From Toxotes chatareus (taxonomy: Eukaryota; Chordata; Actinopteri; Toxotidae): DNA of 64,000 bases. The notes under the pieces are model-generated. The model saw nothing but the letters and a program-made list of their open reading frames with translations. It had not been told where the DNA came from and did not search any database. This document shows, piece after piece, positions 1 through 10,762 of this stretch (position 1 is its first letter; every line of letters begins with the position of its first letter). The stretch is from NCBI GenBank assembly GCA_016801885.1, contig CM028897.1, positions 17,422,501 through 17,486,500 of the forward strand, given 5' to 3'. The translations under genes and the position numbers were made by a program.

Positions 1-112
1 GTCCTTGTGTGTTCCTGCACCTGCGTAAAGAGTTCTGGGACAGCGATCTGGTTGGCTGCTCATGAACAGGGACACCCGGTGTGCATGCAGGCTCAACGAC
101 CGGCGTCTGTTC
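1..112 (-). CDS. pkn1: pkn1 candidate exon 13 (runs to or near window edge)
   Basis: The minus strand has a pyrimidine-rich tract and CACAG acceptor just before base 112. The sequence then stays open to the window edge in phase 0, which is the phase left by exon 12. It reads EQTPVVEPACTPGVP and then a Ser/Arg-rich stretch (RSLSQNS). This resembles the Pro/Ser/Thr-rich V3 linker just before the PKN1 kinase domain, which is poorly conserved, so similarity alone is weak. A possible donor (CAG|GTGCAG) at 20-19 would end the exon at base 21. The kinase-domain exons must lie beyond the left edge. Confidence 0.5.
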
Positions 113-3100
113 CTGTGAAACACCACAGAGACGAAGAGGAGGGAGGAGGAGGAGGAGGAAGGGGAAAAGCGAGAACACCCGTAAAATAGAGGGAAAACAA
201 CAAGAAGAGAGTAACAGAGAGAAAGAGGGAGAAATGAGGACGCAATAGTTGCGAACATCTGTAACGACCTTCAGTAAAAGCAGATAGACAGTTATTGAAG
301 CTCATCGTGCCCGCTTGCCAGATCCCCTGTTGGCCGAAAGCCTCGCTCCTCCCCTCTTCCTGTCCTCTCTTCTCCTTCCTCACTGCTAATTAGTTCTCTA
401 AAAAACATCAGAGTAATTAATCCCGTAATACTTCAACCCCGTCGAACACACCATCTGCCACCGGCCCTCTCCCCCTCCGACTCTCTCTGTTGCTGGTCTA
501 ATTCTGTGTCTGTCTTCTTCTCTGGTCTCTAAAATTCAAATTTGCTTTATTGGCATGACCATAATTAAGCAGTGCATTGCCAAAGCATGTTGCACAAGGT
601 ACACCATGTAAGTGTCATAACTCAGAATGTAATAAAAAACCACTGAAAAAGAAGAAATGTGATAAAATGAGATTTAGTCTTCTCTTTTGTTTGGTTATTA
701 TAAAATTATGATATTAATTCAAGGTTTCCAAAACAAAACATTTATTTTGTGGTGGTACAAATTTGAAACAGCTTTTGTTTCTAACACCCATATAAACGGT
801 CAAAAGGTCAAAAACCAAATCATGATGCATGTATCAAAAATGTATTTAAAATGAGAAAAACTGAGAATGACATGACGTGTGATTTGAGAGGAGGGTCAGG
901 ACTCAGCCAGGACTAATGTTGTGTTAAGCTGTGAGGAGGAGCTGAGCACAGCACATACACTGACAAATATAAAAAAGTATGATGAGAAGGGCATGTTGAC
1001 ATTTAGTGTGGTAGGCAAATTTAGTCTGATCACACTTTTAGCTGGGGGAACAATACGCTGTGGCTTCACAAATTTTAAGTCTGTAGGAAAAAAAAAATCT
1101 TTCTTCTCAGTTGCATTATTTTCTACAGTTCTGTTTTGTTGGGAATAACCTTTTCCCCCTTTTTTTTATCACGAATTTCTTTAGCAGTTTTTCTCATCTC
1201 TTGATTTCCTCCTCCTCCTCTCTTCTTTCTCTGAGGTACTTCCTCTTTTCAGGCCACCTCTCCATTCCCGCCTCCCACATTATCGCCCTCTTCTCTCTGG
1301 GAAACTAACGCGGATTTGGCCTTGATCAAATTAAAGCTCTCCTCCATCCAATTATGTCTCATTAAAGCTGTCTCCCTGAGTCTTCAGTTCTCCATCTCTC
1401 TAACTGTCCACCCTCTCCTTTCTCACTCCTGTTAGGCCCCTGTTATGCCCGACTTAGGTTTCACAGCAGCCCACAGAGCAATGGCCTATGACTAGAGCAC
1501 TGTTTCCAAGCCAAAGGCTGCAGGTAGGAAGTGAGCAAAGTAGTAACATGATAGTGCAAAGATGCCCATCTTTTCCCCTGTCTGCACCCCTTCCTCTTTG
1601 GCCTTCGTCCCTCTCCTCTCGTCTCACTCACCAAGGGACCGGGTGCATCCACCACATCTCCTGATCTCCTGATCTCAGGTTTGAGAGGAGAGTCGCTTTC
1701 CAGACTCAGCTTCTCCACTGAGATTTCTCTGCAAGGTAAACAAACACAAAACTTGTGTGTTGCAGAGGGACAAATAAAACCCTTAGCTGAAAGTGAAAAA
1801 TCAATCGACGCTGTGGAGGAAAAGGATCAATGTGTGTGAATAAGTAGAAATTAGTGTTTCACGAATAATTAACTCCACTGCACGAATGTATGGTGTTGTT
1901 GATTTAAACGTTTCAGCTGTAGGCAACAAATTTCTCATCAGAAAATACTTCAAATACTTTGTGTGCTTCAAACTAAAAAAATAATTTGATGTACTTTGAA
2001 GTGTTTTTTGCCAATCAGCAGGCACATAGGTTACATACCCTGTGGTTTGTGTGAGTGTGTTGCTTGTGAAACTGGGAGTGTAGGCAGGTGCGTTGCTGGG
2101 GACTCCACTGGGGATGGCGTTCCTCAGCAGGCGGACCCATGTTGCAATGTCCACATTCATCTGGCGAGCACGCAGGAAGGCTTTGTCTGAAACGCACACG
2201 CAGGGGAATATAACCGGATAAATGACACGTGAAACAGGACAACAGTGACGGCTGCTCCTATCTCATTTCTGCCTGTGTGGAGGAATAGGACATAAGGTAA
2301 ACATGTGTCCGTTCATGCAAACTCCAGCACCTGATGAAGCACTCCTGTGGCTTTAGTGACGTGAGGCAGCTGAGCTATTGCATGACCAGGGTTTGCATTT
2401 CCTGTGAATGTTTATAATCCCAGTTCCAGAAAGTACCAGAAGCTATTTACACTTTTTTCTGCAACAGCGCTTCTCAACCGCTTTGACAATGACGCCTTTG
2501 AACATAGCAGGAATCAAGCATGGGATGCAGAATGGGTAAAGCACTCTGTTCAATATGAGAGGCTCAGTAGACTGGAAGTAACTCAGAATCCCAAACAAAC
2601 TCACACATTTGTTTGGTGGAAATAATCCTTTACCAGACCTCAGGGTCAGGATTAACTGATGTATATTCCACTAATATCCTTTTACAGTACGTTCACTCTG
2701 CAGAGAGACCAGAGCAATTTTGGTTTCAGTGCCTTGTTAAAGGACACATGGACATATGGACACGAGGAGGTTGAAACTGAACCACCAGCCCTATGATTAA
2801 TGGGTGATCAAGCAGCTGGGCTACAGCTACACATTTATACACACACTCATCTGTTTCTTTTTGTCAACTGAAGTGTTGCTCCTGTCCAACAAATACACAC
2901 CATCATGTGACAGCATTGTGATTCCCAATTAGTTAAACTGTCCCACTTCAAGTAAAACTCATTAATTTGACTTAAAATTCTTTTTTTCTTTCAATATCTT
3001 TCAAGGTCACAGTTATTTTTCTCAGATTTACCAAATCACCTGAACTGAGAACTTGAGACACGAAAGAACCCTGCAGGACACTCAGGGCCCTGGAAGCTAT

Positions 3101-6100
3101 TTCATCAATGAATAAAAAAACAAACAAACAAACACACATTTTCCTAAAAGTAAAAATTTAGGTTTTTTCGCTTCTTTATGACAGAAGGTGATACTCTTTA
3201 TTTCAGTTTAGTGGCTGTGAGTGCACACCGGACCATACCGTGCTGTTTAGAGAAAACTTTCTTCTGCCTCTGGAGTCGGTTGCCTCTCTCTATTACTGGG
3301 TTGAAGAAAGTCACCTAAAACAAATACAACAAACTGAAAACTACAGTAAATGTATATCTGATGTCAAAAAGAGACTGTGTCTTTGTGGTATCTGTGGATG
3401 TTAGTGAGCCTGTATGCAAATACAGGCTAGAAAGAGCTACAAAGTTTACATATTTCTTATGTATTTTTGCGATCAAATAACACCTAATAAGACAGTCCTT
3501 CCCGTGTTCATAAGTTCGATGCAGCTCATGTTGTGTTATATGTCCTGTTTGTGTGTGTTTACTGTTTTTGTGTGTGTCCTGTACCTCGGCCAGCAGCAGC
3601 CCCTGTGGCTCCAGTTCCAGCTGGACTCTGTGTCTTTGGTTGTCCAGGAACTCTTCCAGCTTCAGGTACTTCAGAGCACACAGGGAGCGGTAATCTCTCC
3701 AATACACCGCTATCTCCATCTCTCTGGACTAATCACACAGAACACACCAGGAATGTAATGTGAAGATTTGCTCGCTGGTCCAGCATCAATTTTTTTTTCA
3801 ATTTTAAAACTGTGTCTGTAGCTCTGTTCCAGATACAAAAACAGGATCTAGGCTAAAATATCCTCATCTGGTAAAAAGACAAAAAAAAAGCTGTATGTCA
3901 AGGGCTTGTTATTGTCAGCTTTTCCAGGTTTGTGAATTTCTGAATATTTCAAATGAATAAAAATCCCACTTAAGTAATAAAAGTAAGCAACTCAAGCAGA
4001 GTTTAAGTTTAATCATTATTTTTCAACTGACAACGACCATTAAATTAGTTTCTTCAGAGATGGCAGCCACAATAACAGAATAACACCTGAGGTTAGGCTG
4101 AATCACACTGTCTGCCTCTGTGAGTTACACCACACGTAACACACTGCAAGTCTCCTGTATCTTACCCTCTCCAGTTCTACAGTGAAGGTCTGATCCCAGG
4201 CCTGCTCTCCAACTGTTCTCCAAACTGTCTGACCCACCACTGTGTTCTCCAGCTTCAGCACTGCACTCACCTCCGCTGTAAAACACACACACGCACACAC
4301 ACACACACAGTGTGTACTGCTGAACAACTGAGCTACAAACCTTTACTGATTTTAGCTGATTGATAACATGATATATGTTATAAACAGTGGACAAATAGTA
4401 AAATTTGAAGGCATCTCTTCAAAATAAGAACGGAGACACTTACAGGAGTGATCATCGATCTTGCCAGGGATCTTAAGGTTCATGCTGCTGGTGCTGCGGC
4501 TGTAGAGGCCACTCAGTTTGAAGGAGGAGCGCCCATCTCCCAGAAAGTGAGAGGGAAGAACCACCGGGCCTGTTCTGTTCCGCCCTTGGATCATCTCTAT
4601 CAGCCCGACACAGCCCAAAAGACGTACCTGAAGAGTACCTGGAAAGAGAACAAAAGTCCAATTTAATACCTCCACAGTTATAGGTAAACTGACTACGGTA
4701 AAAAAGGGGATGTCTGTGTATAGTTTCTGTGCCTACCTGTGAGAGGTGAGGGCTTGCTAAGGGTGCTGTATTGGTTATGGACATAGGGGGTGCCGTGCAG
4801 GGAACTGAAAGCCGAGGACGATGCCAGCACCAGCTCCTCCTTGATGAGGCAGGCCTTGGGGTGATCCTCAGGGAGCTCCAGCAGCCTCATCTCCAGAGAG
4901 CACTTGAGCACGTCCAATCGCTGTGACGACTCGCTCAGACCACACTGAGCCTGCAGACCACAAAGAGAAAGAAGATCATGAAAAGACAGTTTTTAATTTT
5001 GATATCTTTCTCTCTTTCTTTGTACGTAAAAATGCATTGATCTCGGTGGGAAATTAGGTTGTTGCAGCAGCAATAGTGATACTAATGAGGACAGTGCAGG
5101 TAAATAAATTCAGATGTGCACAGATACTTTTATAAGCATTTATCAGAGCATAAAACTGATGGTACATTGGAACAGCTGACTGAACTTGTCATGTTTTAAA
5201 CCCTGTAATCTCCTCTCTGTTCCCTGACCTCAGCAATGGCCTTCTTGTCGTGGACCTTTCCTGCACTCAGCAGCCGTAACATGTTCTTTGCTCCCTCGGC
5301 CATGGCATGCTCCACGCGGTAGTGATGCCACAGCTCCTCCATACGCAGCTCCATCCCACACAGGTCTGGCTTACCTGGCACACCAAGTCGGTTTTAGTAC
5401 ATAACATAACATGAACAACAGCAACACACAGATATATGTCAAAAATATGACTATGGGTCACGGTCAGAGAATCAATTTTAAATATTAGATATTCACAACT
5501 TTCTGGCATCATACTGTATGGTTGTATATGCTGGGAGAAGAAATGTGTAGAATACAAAGAAACTGTTGTTGCTTCACTGACACATCGTGACCCATCTTGA
5601 GGTTGTCTTTTTTCATGAGTGTGTGTTTGTGAAGGGGAATACTTTACTAAGAACAGCCACTGGCTCAAGTATTAACTCTTAAAGCTGCAATAACTATTTT
5701 TTTGGCCACTTGGAGGCAGCAGAAACAAGCAGTGAACACAACACTGATAATTTACCTTTATTCCTTGAAGTTCAGCACTTGCATATTTATATATCCAGTA
5801 TTTAGCTCTGTTTTTTTGTTCGCCACCAGCTCCTGAGGGAAATTTCTGTCTCTTTAGCTGCTAAATGCTCCACTAGATTCACCCAGTAGTTGCTGACTTT
5901 GTCTGTCGGACATATTGTGCAACAGTGGTAATGTAAATTGGGTTTTTAGAGCTGTTTCAGTGAAAACAGCTGCCCGCTGAAGCTGAAAACAATGCTAGTG
6001 TGAAGATAATGTGAAAGTTGTGGTTGGTAAAAGCAAAATAATGAACTAACGAGTAGTCACGTGATCCATGTTAACATAAAAATGCTGCTTAGAACAGCTT

Positions 6101-9100
6101 TAAAACACAGGGCTGAAGAGAGCATGTGGAGAAGAATGAAGGAGAATGGGGAGAAAGCAGTCCCATTAGAGGCACGAGCCTAAATCAGTCAGCTTGCTGT
6201 CCTTTCCAGGATCACTGCTGCTGTTTCTGCTGGTCTGAGCTTTGTTTTCCCTCCCTGCTTAGTCTCTCTTTCATCTCTGACTCCTTCCTTCCCTCCACTT
6301 CACTCTGTCGTCATCTATGACTCAGTCCTTTCAGTCTCACTCTCTTCCTGGCTCCCTGCATCTGACCTGCCTCCTCTCTAACCTCTGTTAAATGAGGCAT
6401 GGCTTTTAGTTGTTGGGCAACATCAAGGGGATGCAGGAACATCAATAAGGCTCTAACCTGGGAGAGTGAGAGGGCTGTAATGGACAATGTGTGTGTGAGA
6501 GCGTGTGTGTGTGGCTGGAAGACCATACGCCGTTAAGTTCTAAAGCAAGAATTGATCCATTATGACCCCACATCATAAAATATGCAGTGTTTAGAAGTTG
6601 GAGCAGTGGCAGGTGGGATGAAAGAGGGATTGAGAGGAAGGAGATAAAAACAAAGGAATGATGGGTACTTTGGTTGTCCTCTGACTGCTCTGTGGCCTGC
6701 ATGGCCTTTCGGATCTGCATGCGAATGATGTCAATCTTTGTCTTGCTGTCCTGCAGCATCTGCTGAGCCATCTGAAGAAGCTTCTTGTCCTGAGGAGGAA
6801 TGTAAAAACCAGCAGATCAGATACAGAGTAAAGGAGCACACACCAAATATAACAGACTCTGCAGTGGATGGTCAAGTCAGTGCAGTAAATAAAAGTTACA
6901 GGTGATGGTTCAGTACCTTGGTACCTCCACTGAGGTAGATTGGAATCATGTTCTCTGCTCCCTGTTTGACCTTCAGCTCAATGTTTAGCTGCCGCTCCAA
7001 CGCTGCGATGCGGTGCTGATTGGCTGACGTCCGACTCTCCGACCCCGGAGACTTAGGAGTATCTGGGCAAGAGGAGGCATTGGTTGGTAAGAGAACAGGT
7101 TATCATTGTTGACAACATCATTGTTGTCCTCTGGTAGCACTTAAAGCTAAAGACCAGTGATTTTACATGTTTAAGCCCATTCACTACAAAGCTTATGCAC
7201 TGATGACACAACAGGTTTTTGAAATTGATTTCCTGCCTTTCAGGAAGTCACGTGCTTCAGATTGGCAACCCATCTCAGCAAACACTGCATCTATTTTTGG
7301 CCATGATATCTGAAATTTGGTGACATCCTTTTCCTTGTGCCATCGCTAGGGTAGCAATTGTTGTTTTACATGAAATATCTAAAAAGCTTGGATGGATTGC
7401 CAAGAAATGTATTCTCCTGGATGAACTGTAATATGTTGACTGTGTTTTTACTGTGCATGTGACAATAAATGTATTGAATCTTTAACCTCGTATTTTGTGT
7501 TAATTTGCAAATGTTAGCATGCTAACAAGGAAACCAAGATGGTGAACATGGTAAACATTATCAACTTGATAATAATCTTTTGTTGTAAACTAGGAATAGA
7601 TTATTTCACATACATGATGATGGACAACTGGTACATCACAAAGTAGCTTGTTAACCACTTCTCCATTGTGGATACTCTACCTTTGTTGTCATCGGGGCCT
7701 TTGACCACAATGTGCGCGTCCAGCTCCTGCAGCTGAGAGTGGAGGGAATCCAGCTTGCGCTTGGAGCTGCGGAGTTGCGAGTCCACCTGCTGTGCATTCC
7801 TCTTATCGGTGGTGGCCCTGCGCAAATTTTCTGCACCCTCCTTGATCTTCAGCTCCTTGCGGATCTCCCTGCGGATCCTCTCCCGGTGCTCGTCCAGGCG
7901 CTGCTGCACACTGGAGTCTGAGAAGTCAGAGTTCTGGTCCAGACCTAGCTGCTGGAGCACCGAAAGCCCATCTGGTTCAGTCTGAGGAAGGAGAAGAGGG
8001 TGAGAGGGTTAAAGAGGAGCCACAAAAGGAGAAGAATGTGGTGGCAGTATATGAGAAGAAGTCAAAGGAGATAATGTTAAATAAGGAGAAAATAGTAAAA
8101 AAAACATGAGACAAAGTTAAACTATATTTAACCTATCGTGTATGAGGGGGATTACTGAATATGAGTTGAAACGGAAACTGATTCAAAGAGTGACATCTCC
8201 AGCTGAGAGCTACTGAGCTGAGGTTACGACGGACAAAGCTGGTAACCGTCACCCTGCACAGTTCTGACTAAGTGAAGCGCTGTGGGATGAAAGGAGGGGA
8301 AAACACCAACTCTGTGAGCGAACTGACAACATATGAAACCTGCTGAGCTCAGACTGTGAGGCAACGTCAAAGCAGAGGCAGCGCTTAAGTGCGTAAAAGA
8401 GCTGAGTGCTCACATCAGCTCTCCTACTGATCAACACTAATCAGATCACAGCAGATTAGAACAGCATTAATACGGACTGAAATCAATCAGGGTCTTCTCT
8501 GCTTCTGGATGGGTCACAAGGAAACATACACACAAAGAGTGTATACATACATATAAACGTTATATAGATGTACAAGAATAGTCACACAAAGTTTTTCACA
8601 ACTATTTTATGACTCCATTTATCCATAAGTTGTTGTGATTTGTGCTGTAAGAAGGCCACCTGTAGTTTAAGGTAAACAACAAACACATGATGACATGATG
8701 TGAAGGAAAAAAAGAGAGAAAATACACAAACAAGAAACTTATTTGGCAAATATTGTGGTAGACAAAGAAAAGTAGAAATTTTAATTGAATTTATTTTTCC
8801 CTTTCATAAGTGTTTTCTAAGTTCACATTTACTCAGTGTTGTGATTTGAATCACAGAGTAACATGCAGAGGGCTGAGGTCAGAGAAGTACTCTTCACTGT
8901 GAGTTTTGACAGACTGGTCGGGGGGGGACGAGACCCTTAATACAGTTCTTGAATGTTCATAGGCCATAAAGACCTATGACTTTCTCCAGTCAGTGGTGCA
9001 CCATGGTTCAAATTCACAGTTCACCTTCTAGCAACCCCCACCTCAAATATCAGTCAACCACTGCCATGGAAAATGCCTACCCAGAGGCTAGAACTGTTTT

Positions 9101-10686
9101 TGTCTGATTTGAAAAACTGAAAAACACAGTAGCTGCAATATCATTATTGTTTATGTCCTCACACAGTTTGTATTTTGGTGACCTAATAGTGTCACATAAC
9201 CACAACGTCGGTCCCTGTCCCAGTTTGCTGTATTTCTGGGTTTAAATAAATACAAAATATAGGTAAAAAAAAAAATTCGACCTAATATTCACATTAAAAA
9301 CAGTTCTTAGCAATGAGAGTTTCCTGATGCCACTGTTAACCCAGGCATCAGACGCAAGGGCCTGAAGACAAGAGAGGGGACAAAATAATGTGAACACCAG
9401 CCCCAGCAGCACCGCCATGCTGCAGGTCTTAAAAGTCAACACCTCTCTGACACAGTCTTAACTGAACATTTGATGCTTTACAAAAGATTATAGTGTATCC
9501 TGCAGTGCAAGTGCATTTAACAGTAGTTCATGTTACTGCCTGTATATTTCTCCATCCACAGAGAACCACATATATTCTTCATAAACTTACTGAACAGGGC
9601 TTGAAAGCCTGGAGATGCCATGCATTCATTTAATGTTGTGATATTAGATCTCATCAGATCACACACACACACACACACACACACACTCGGACAGTGAGGA
9701 CTGTTCCCTCCCCTCTGACATATAATGACGCGGTGCTCAGGGCCTTTCACTGCACCGTGCAGCCGGCCATCCAGCTTAGTAGATCTGATTACAACTTCTT
9801 AGGTCTCTGTGTCCATCCAGCTACATGCAGCCTGGGGCTACAGCTCTGCTCTCATTAAAGCCATAATCCATCTGCAACACAATACAGTACAAGTCAGGCA
9901 CGGCCCCAAGCAGCCAACCCCACCACATGGAACGGGCCGAGTGCTTGCGGGATTTTAACTGCTGCTTTTCAATGTTATGTCATTGCACAACTCCGAATGA
10001 ACATAAGTGAACATGTTTCTCAAACTGGTACAAGAACAAGGTCATAAAAAAGGAATCACACTGCAGAAATGTGTTATTTCGTCAGGGAGTTTGATGGGGA
10101 AGAAACTCGTCACAACATTTATCATCTTTTTAAAGATGTGAACAGATATTTACATTATGGACAAGTACAGCAACAAATGCACATGTGTACGTTAGACATC
10201 ATCCTTGATGTTGCAGGGTCAAGACATTCTCAGTGTGAGCTGCAGCCGGGGCCACAGCCATTCAAGGCAAAAGAGAGAGCGCAGAGGCAACAGCACACCA
10301 TGAACGACAGGAAGGGAGAGTTTGTACTGTGACGCACTCCAGTTCAACACAATACAACTTAATCCCTGGTGTTTTACAACAAAGAACCTCTGGAGCGAGG
10401 TGTAAGACAGCTCACACAGTGTGGTGAAATCACAACCACACGCAGGAATAAAAAGTCACAAGTGACTCGCTGTCAGATAGGAGGTGTTTTTACAGGAAGT
10501 GAACAAGGAAGCTGACAGAAAAGAGAAGGGCCATAGCAATGATGGAAAGAAAAAAAGGCGGCCATGTTGAGGCCTGCTCTGGCTACAATTGCCTACCGAT
10601 GGCTCTGTGTCATTCTGCTCAGTGGGTCCCGGGGAATCAACTGCTAGATCCCCTGGCAGGTCCTCCAGTACATCCTCACTGGCCAT
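1..10686 (-). CDS. pkn1: Protein kinase N1-like serine/threonine kinase, N-terminal 596+ residues (gene span)
   Basis: PKN is an AGC-family kinase activated by Rho/Rac and phospholipids; it acts in cytoskeletal and endosomal signalling. Twelve exons (10686-10597, 7981-7681, 7062-6917, 6789-6669, 5374-5229, 4950-4737, 4638-4444, 4275-4166, 3728-3585, 3314-3239, 2186-2039, 1728-1632) total 1,788 nt and join without a frame break. In order they encode an acidic N-terminus, HR1a (about residues 45-115), HR1b (145-220), HR1c (222-300), a C2-like domain (about 335-500), a conserved FNPVIER/RQKKVFSKQ block, ARQMNVDIATWVRLLR, and the start of the variable linker. The ARQMN[IV]D[VI]ATWVRLLR form and the LQQLGL start of HR1a fit PKN1 better than PKN2, from remembered human sequences. 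Teleosts can carry two pkn1 paralogues and I cannot say which this is. The kinase domain is outside the window, so catalytic competence cannot be judged. Confidence 0.95.
113..1631. other. pkn1 intron 12
   Basis: No coding signal on either strand. The right part is pyrimidine-rich on the plus strand. Bases about 537-645 look like a dispersed teleost repeat (listed separately). The short ORFs here are not flanked by usable splice sites. Confidence 0.6.
537..645. repeat. Dispersed teleost repeat fragment (TTTATTGGCATGAC type)
   Basis: The text around GCTTTATTGGCATGACCATA followed by GCATTGCCAAAGCATG is a segment I recognise from many fish genomes as the tail of an interspersed repeat. The class is not certain, and no target-site duplication is visible. 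Confidence 0.45.
1632..1728 (-). CDS. pkn1: pkn1 exon 12
   Basis: Acceptor TTGCAG before 1728 and donor GTGAGT at 1631. It encodes EISVEKLSLESDSPLKPEIRR and continues to APGPL. The start aligns with human PKN1 'DISVEKLNLGTDSDSSP', the beginning of the V3 linker. It enters with one base (completing Gly) and leaves in phase 0. Confidence 0.85.
2039..2186 (-). CDS. pkn1: pkn1 exon 11
   Basis: Encodes KAFLRARQMNVDIATWVRLL followed by a Ser/Thr/Asn-rich stretch. This matches the strongly conserved block C-terminal to the PKN C2-like domain and is the best single match to PKN1 in the window. Acceptor TTTCAG; donor GTATGT after ACAGG. Phase in 1, phase out 2. Confidence 0.92.
2715..2835. repeat. 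Dispersed repeat fragment (CTTGNTNAAGGACA type)
   Basis: The run GTGCCTTGTTAAAGGACACA, then a degenerate 'GGGTGATCAAGCAGCTGGGCTACAG', has the layout of a repeat tail common in teleosts (originally 'cttgctcaaggacacttcgac...ctgagccacagc'). It lies inside intron 10 of pkn1. Confidence 0.45.
3239..3314 (-). CDS. pkn1: pkn1 exon 10
   Basis: Encodes VTFFNPVIERGNRLQRQKKV then FSKQH. This is the conserved strand and basic linker at the end of the C2-like domain (human PKN1: VTFRNPVIERIPRLRRQKKIFSKQQ). Acceptor TTTTAG, donor GTATGG. Phase 0 in, phase 1 out. Confidence 0.93.
3585..3728 (-). CDS. pkn1: pkn1 exon 9
   Basis: Encodes SREMEIAVYWRDYRSL, then CALKYLKLEEFLDNQRH and ending EPQGLLLAE: the core of the PKN C2-like domain. 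Several AG dinucleotides precede the ATG. The acceptor GATTAG at 3730-3729 was chosen because it keeps phase 0 and restores SRE, which aligns with human ARE. It is 144 nt, exactly 48 codons; donor GTACAG. Confidence 0.93.
4166..4275 (-). CDS. pkn1: pkn1 exon 8
   Basis: Encodes EVSAVLKLENTVVGQTVW and continues to WDQTFTVELER, part of the C2-like domain (human: EVSTVLKLDNTVVGQTSW). The acceptor (TTTTACAG) lies directly after an intronic (TG)n tract at 4281-4310. Donor GTAAGA. Confidence 0.94.
4281..4310. repeat. (CA)n microsatellite abutting pkn1 exon 8 acceptor
   Basis: About 14 CA units with one CG interruption on the plus strand. Read on the transcribed strand it is (TG)n, placed where the polypyrimidine tract of exon 8 should be, with only TTTTACAG between it and the exon. 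Confidence 0.9.
4444..4638 (-). CDS. pkn1: pkn1 exon 7
   Basis: Encodes (T)GTLQVRLLGCVGLIEMIQG and onward to SSFKLSGLYSRSTSS. TGTL[EQ]VR marks the start of the PKN C2-like domain. Acceptor TTTCCAG, donor GTAAGT, phase 1 at both ends. The last base joins exon 8 to form TCG (Ser). Confidence 0.93.
4737..4950 (-). CDS. pkn1: pkn1 exon 6
   Basis: Encodes the second half of HR1c (AQCGLSESSQRLDVLKCSLE), the LPEDHPKACLIKEEL segment, and QYSTLSKPSPLTG before the C2-like domain. These match human PKN1 (LPADHPKGRLLREEL; HYSTLCKPAPLTG). Acceptor CTGCAG, donor GTAGGC. Confidence 0.94.
5229..5374 (-). CDS. pkn1: pkn1 exon 5 (HR1c, first half)
   Basis: Encodes MELRMEELWHHYRVEHAMAE followed by GAKNMLRLLSAGKVHDKKAI. 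The GAKN motif and helix pattern are those of the third HR1 repeat of PKN. It is 146 nt with phase 1 in and 0 out, the same length and phases as exon 3 (HR1b). The donor is GTCAGG, weaker than its neighbours. Confidence 0.94.
5679..6103. mobile_element. Non-autonomous MITE, TTAAAGCTG ends, in pkn1 intron 4
   Basis: Begins TTAAAGCTGC and ends with the inverse (ACAGCTTTAA), a 9-nt perfect terminal inverted repeat. The interior (GGCCACTTGGAGGCAGCAGA...; GAACTAACGAGTAGTCACGT) is a sequence I recall as highly repeated in percomorph genomes. It has no coding capacity. The TTAA ends would suit piggyBac-type mobilisation, but that is inference. Confidence 0.75.
6669..6789 (-). CDS. pkn1: pkn1 exon 4 (HR1b, second half)
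   Basis: Encodes DKKLLQMAQQMLQDSKTKI then DIIRMQIRKAMQATEQ. The AQQMLQDSKTKIDIIRMQ segment is identical to my recollection of human PKN1 HR1b. Acceptor CCTCAG, donor GTACCC. Confidence 0.95.
6917..7062 (-). CDS. pkn1: pkn1 exon 3 (HR1b, first half)
   Basis: Encodes DTPKSPGSESRTSANQHRIA and then ALERQLNIELKVKQGAENMI. The IELKVKQGAENMI signature is the PKN HR1b repeat; the Ser/Pro-rich lead-in is the linker between HR1a and HR1b. Acceptor TTGCCCAG, donor GTACTG. Confidence 0.95.
7140..7580. repeat. Degenerate interspersed repeat in pkn1 intron 2
   Basis: Phrases such as GCAAATGTTAGCATGCTAAC and GGATGGATTGCCAAGAAATG occur in old repeats of many fish genomes. Boundaries and class cannot be set by eye. 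The nearby AATAAA-like sites are probably part of it. Confidence 0.35.
7681..7981 (-). CDS. pkn1: pkn1 exon 2 (HR1a)
   Basis: Encodes TEPDGLSVLQQLGLDQNSDF, then the antiparallel coiled coil of HR1a with REIRKELKIKEGAENLRRAT and LHSQLQELDAHIVV. HR1a is the main RhoA-GTP binding site in PKN1. Acceptor CTTCCTCAG, phase 0; donor GTAGAG, phase 1. Confidence 0.96.
7982..10596. other. pkn1 intron between exons 1 and 2
   Basis: AT-rich sequence with a (CA)n microsatellite at 9661-9686. A minus-strand ORF at 9,242-9,442 has a signal-peptide-like start but no supporting context. No other coding signal seen. Confidence 0.6.
9661..9686. repeat. (CA)13 microsatellite
   Basis: Uninterrupted AC dinucleotide run. 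Confidence 0.97.
10597..10686 (-). CDS. pkn1: pkn1 exon 1 coding part (proximal start)
   Basis: ATG at 10686-10684 has A at -3 and G at +4 (AACATGG), a strong Kozak context. It encodes 30 residues, MASEDVLEDLPGDLAVDSPG and then PTEQNDTEPS, ending at donor GTAGGC in phase 0, which matches exon 2. Human PKN1 also begins MAS followed by an acidic stretch. The frame stays open upstream to an acceptor at 10740-10739, so this may instead be an internal exon (see the 10597-10738 and 23,598 entries). Confidence 0.82.
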
Positions 10687-10738
10687 GTTTGGCCTCCCTC
10701 TGGCTTCACTCCCAGGCCCCCTCCCTCCCCTCTGTCCC
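10597..10738 (-). CDS. pkn1: pkn1 alternative form: internal exon reading through the proximal ATG
   Basis: GACAG at 10743-10739, immediately after a (TG)n tract, is a possible acceptor. From 10738 the frame is open (GQRGGRGPGSEARGRPN) and continues in frame into MASEDV. The phase needed (two bases carried in) is exactly what the donor at 23,597 provides. If used, this stretch is coding; otherwise it is 5' UTR. Confidence 0.45.
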
Positions 10739-10742
10739 CTGT

Positions 10743-10762
10743 CACACACACACACACACACA
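10743..10762. repeat. (CA)n microsatellite next to pkn1 acceptor
   Basis: Ten CA units on the plus strand, (TG)n on the transcribed strand, ending one base before the candidate acceptor at 10740-10739. Confidence 0.9.

Noticed and set aside
9242..9442. Minus-strand ORF with a signal-peptide-like start (MAVLLGLVFTLFCPLSCLQA)
   Set aside because: Short, inside a pkn1 intron, with no promoter, donor or recognisable mature domain. Hydrophobic starts of this length occur by chance.
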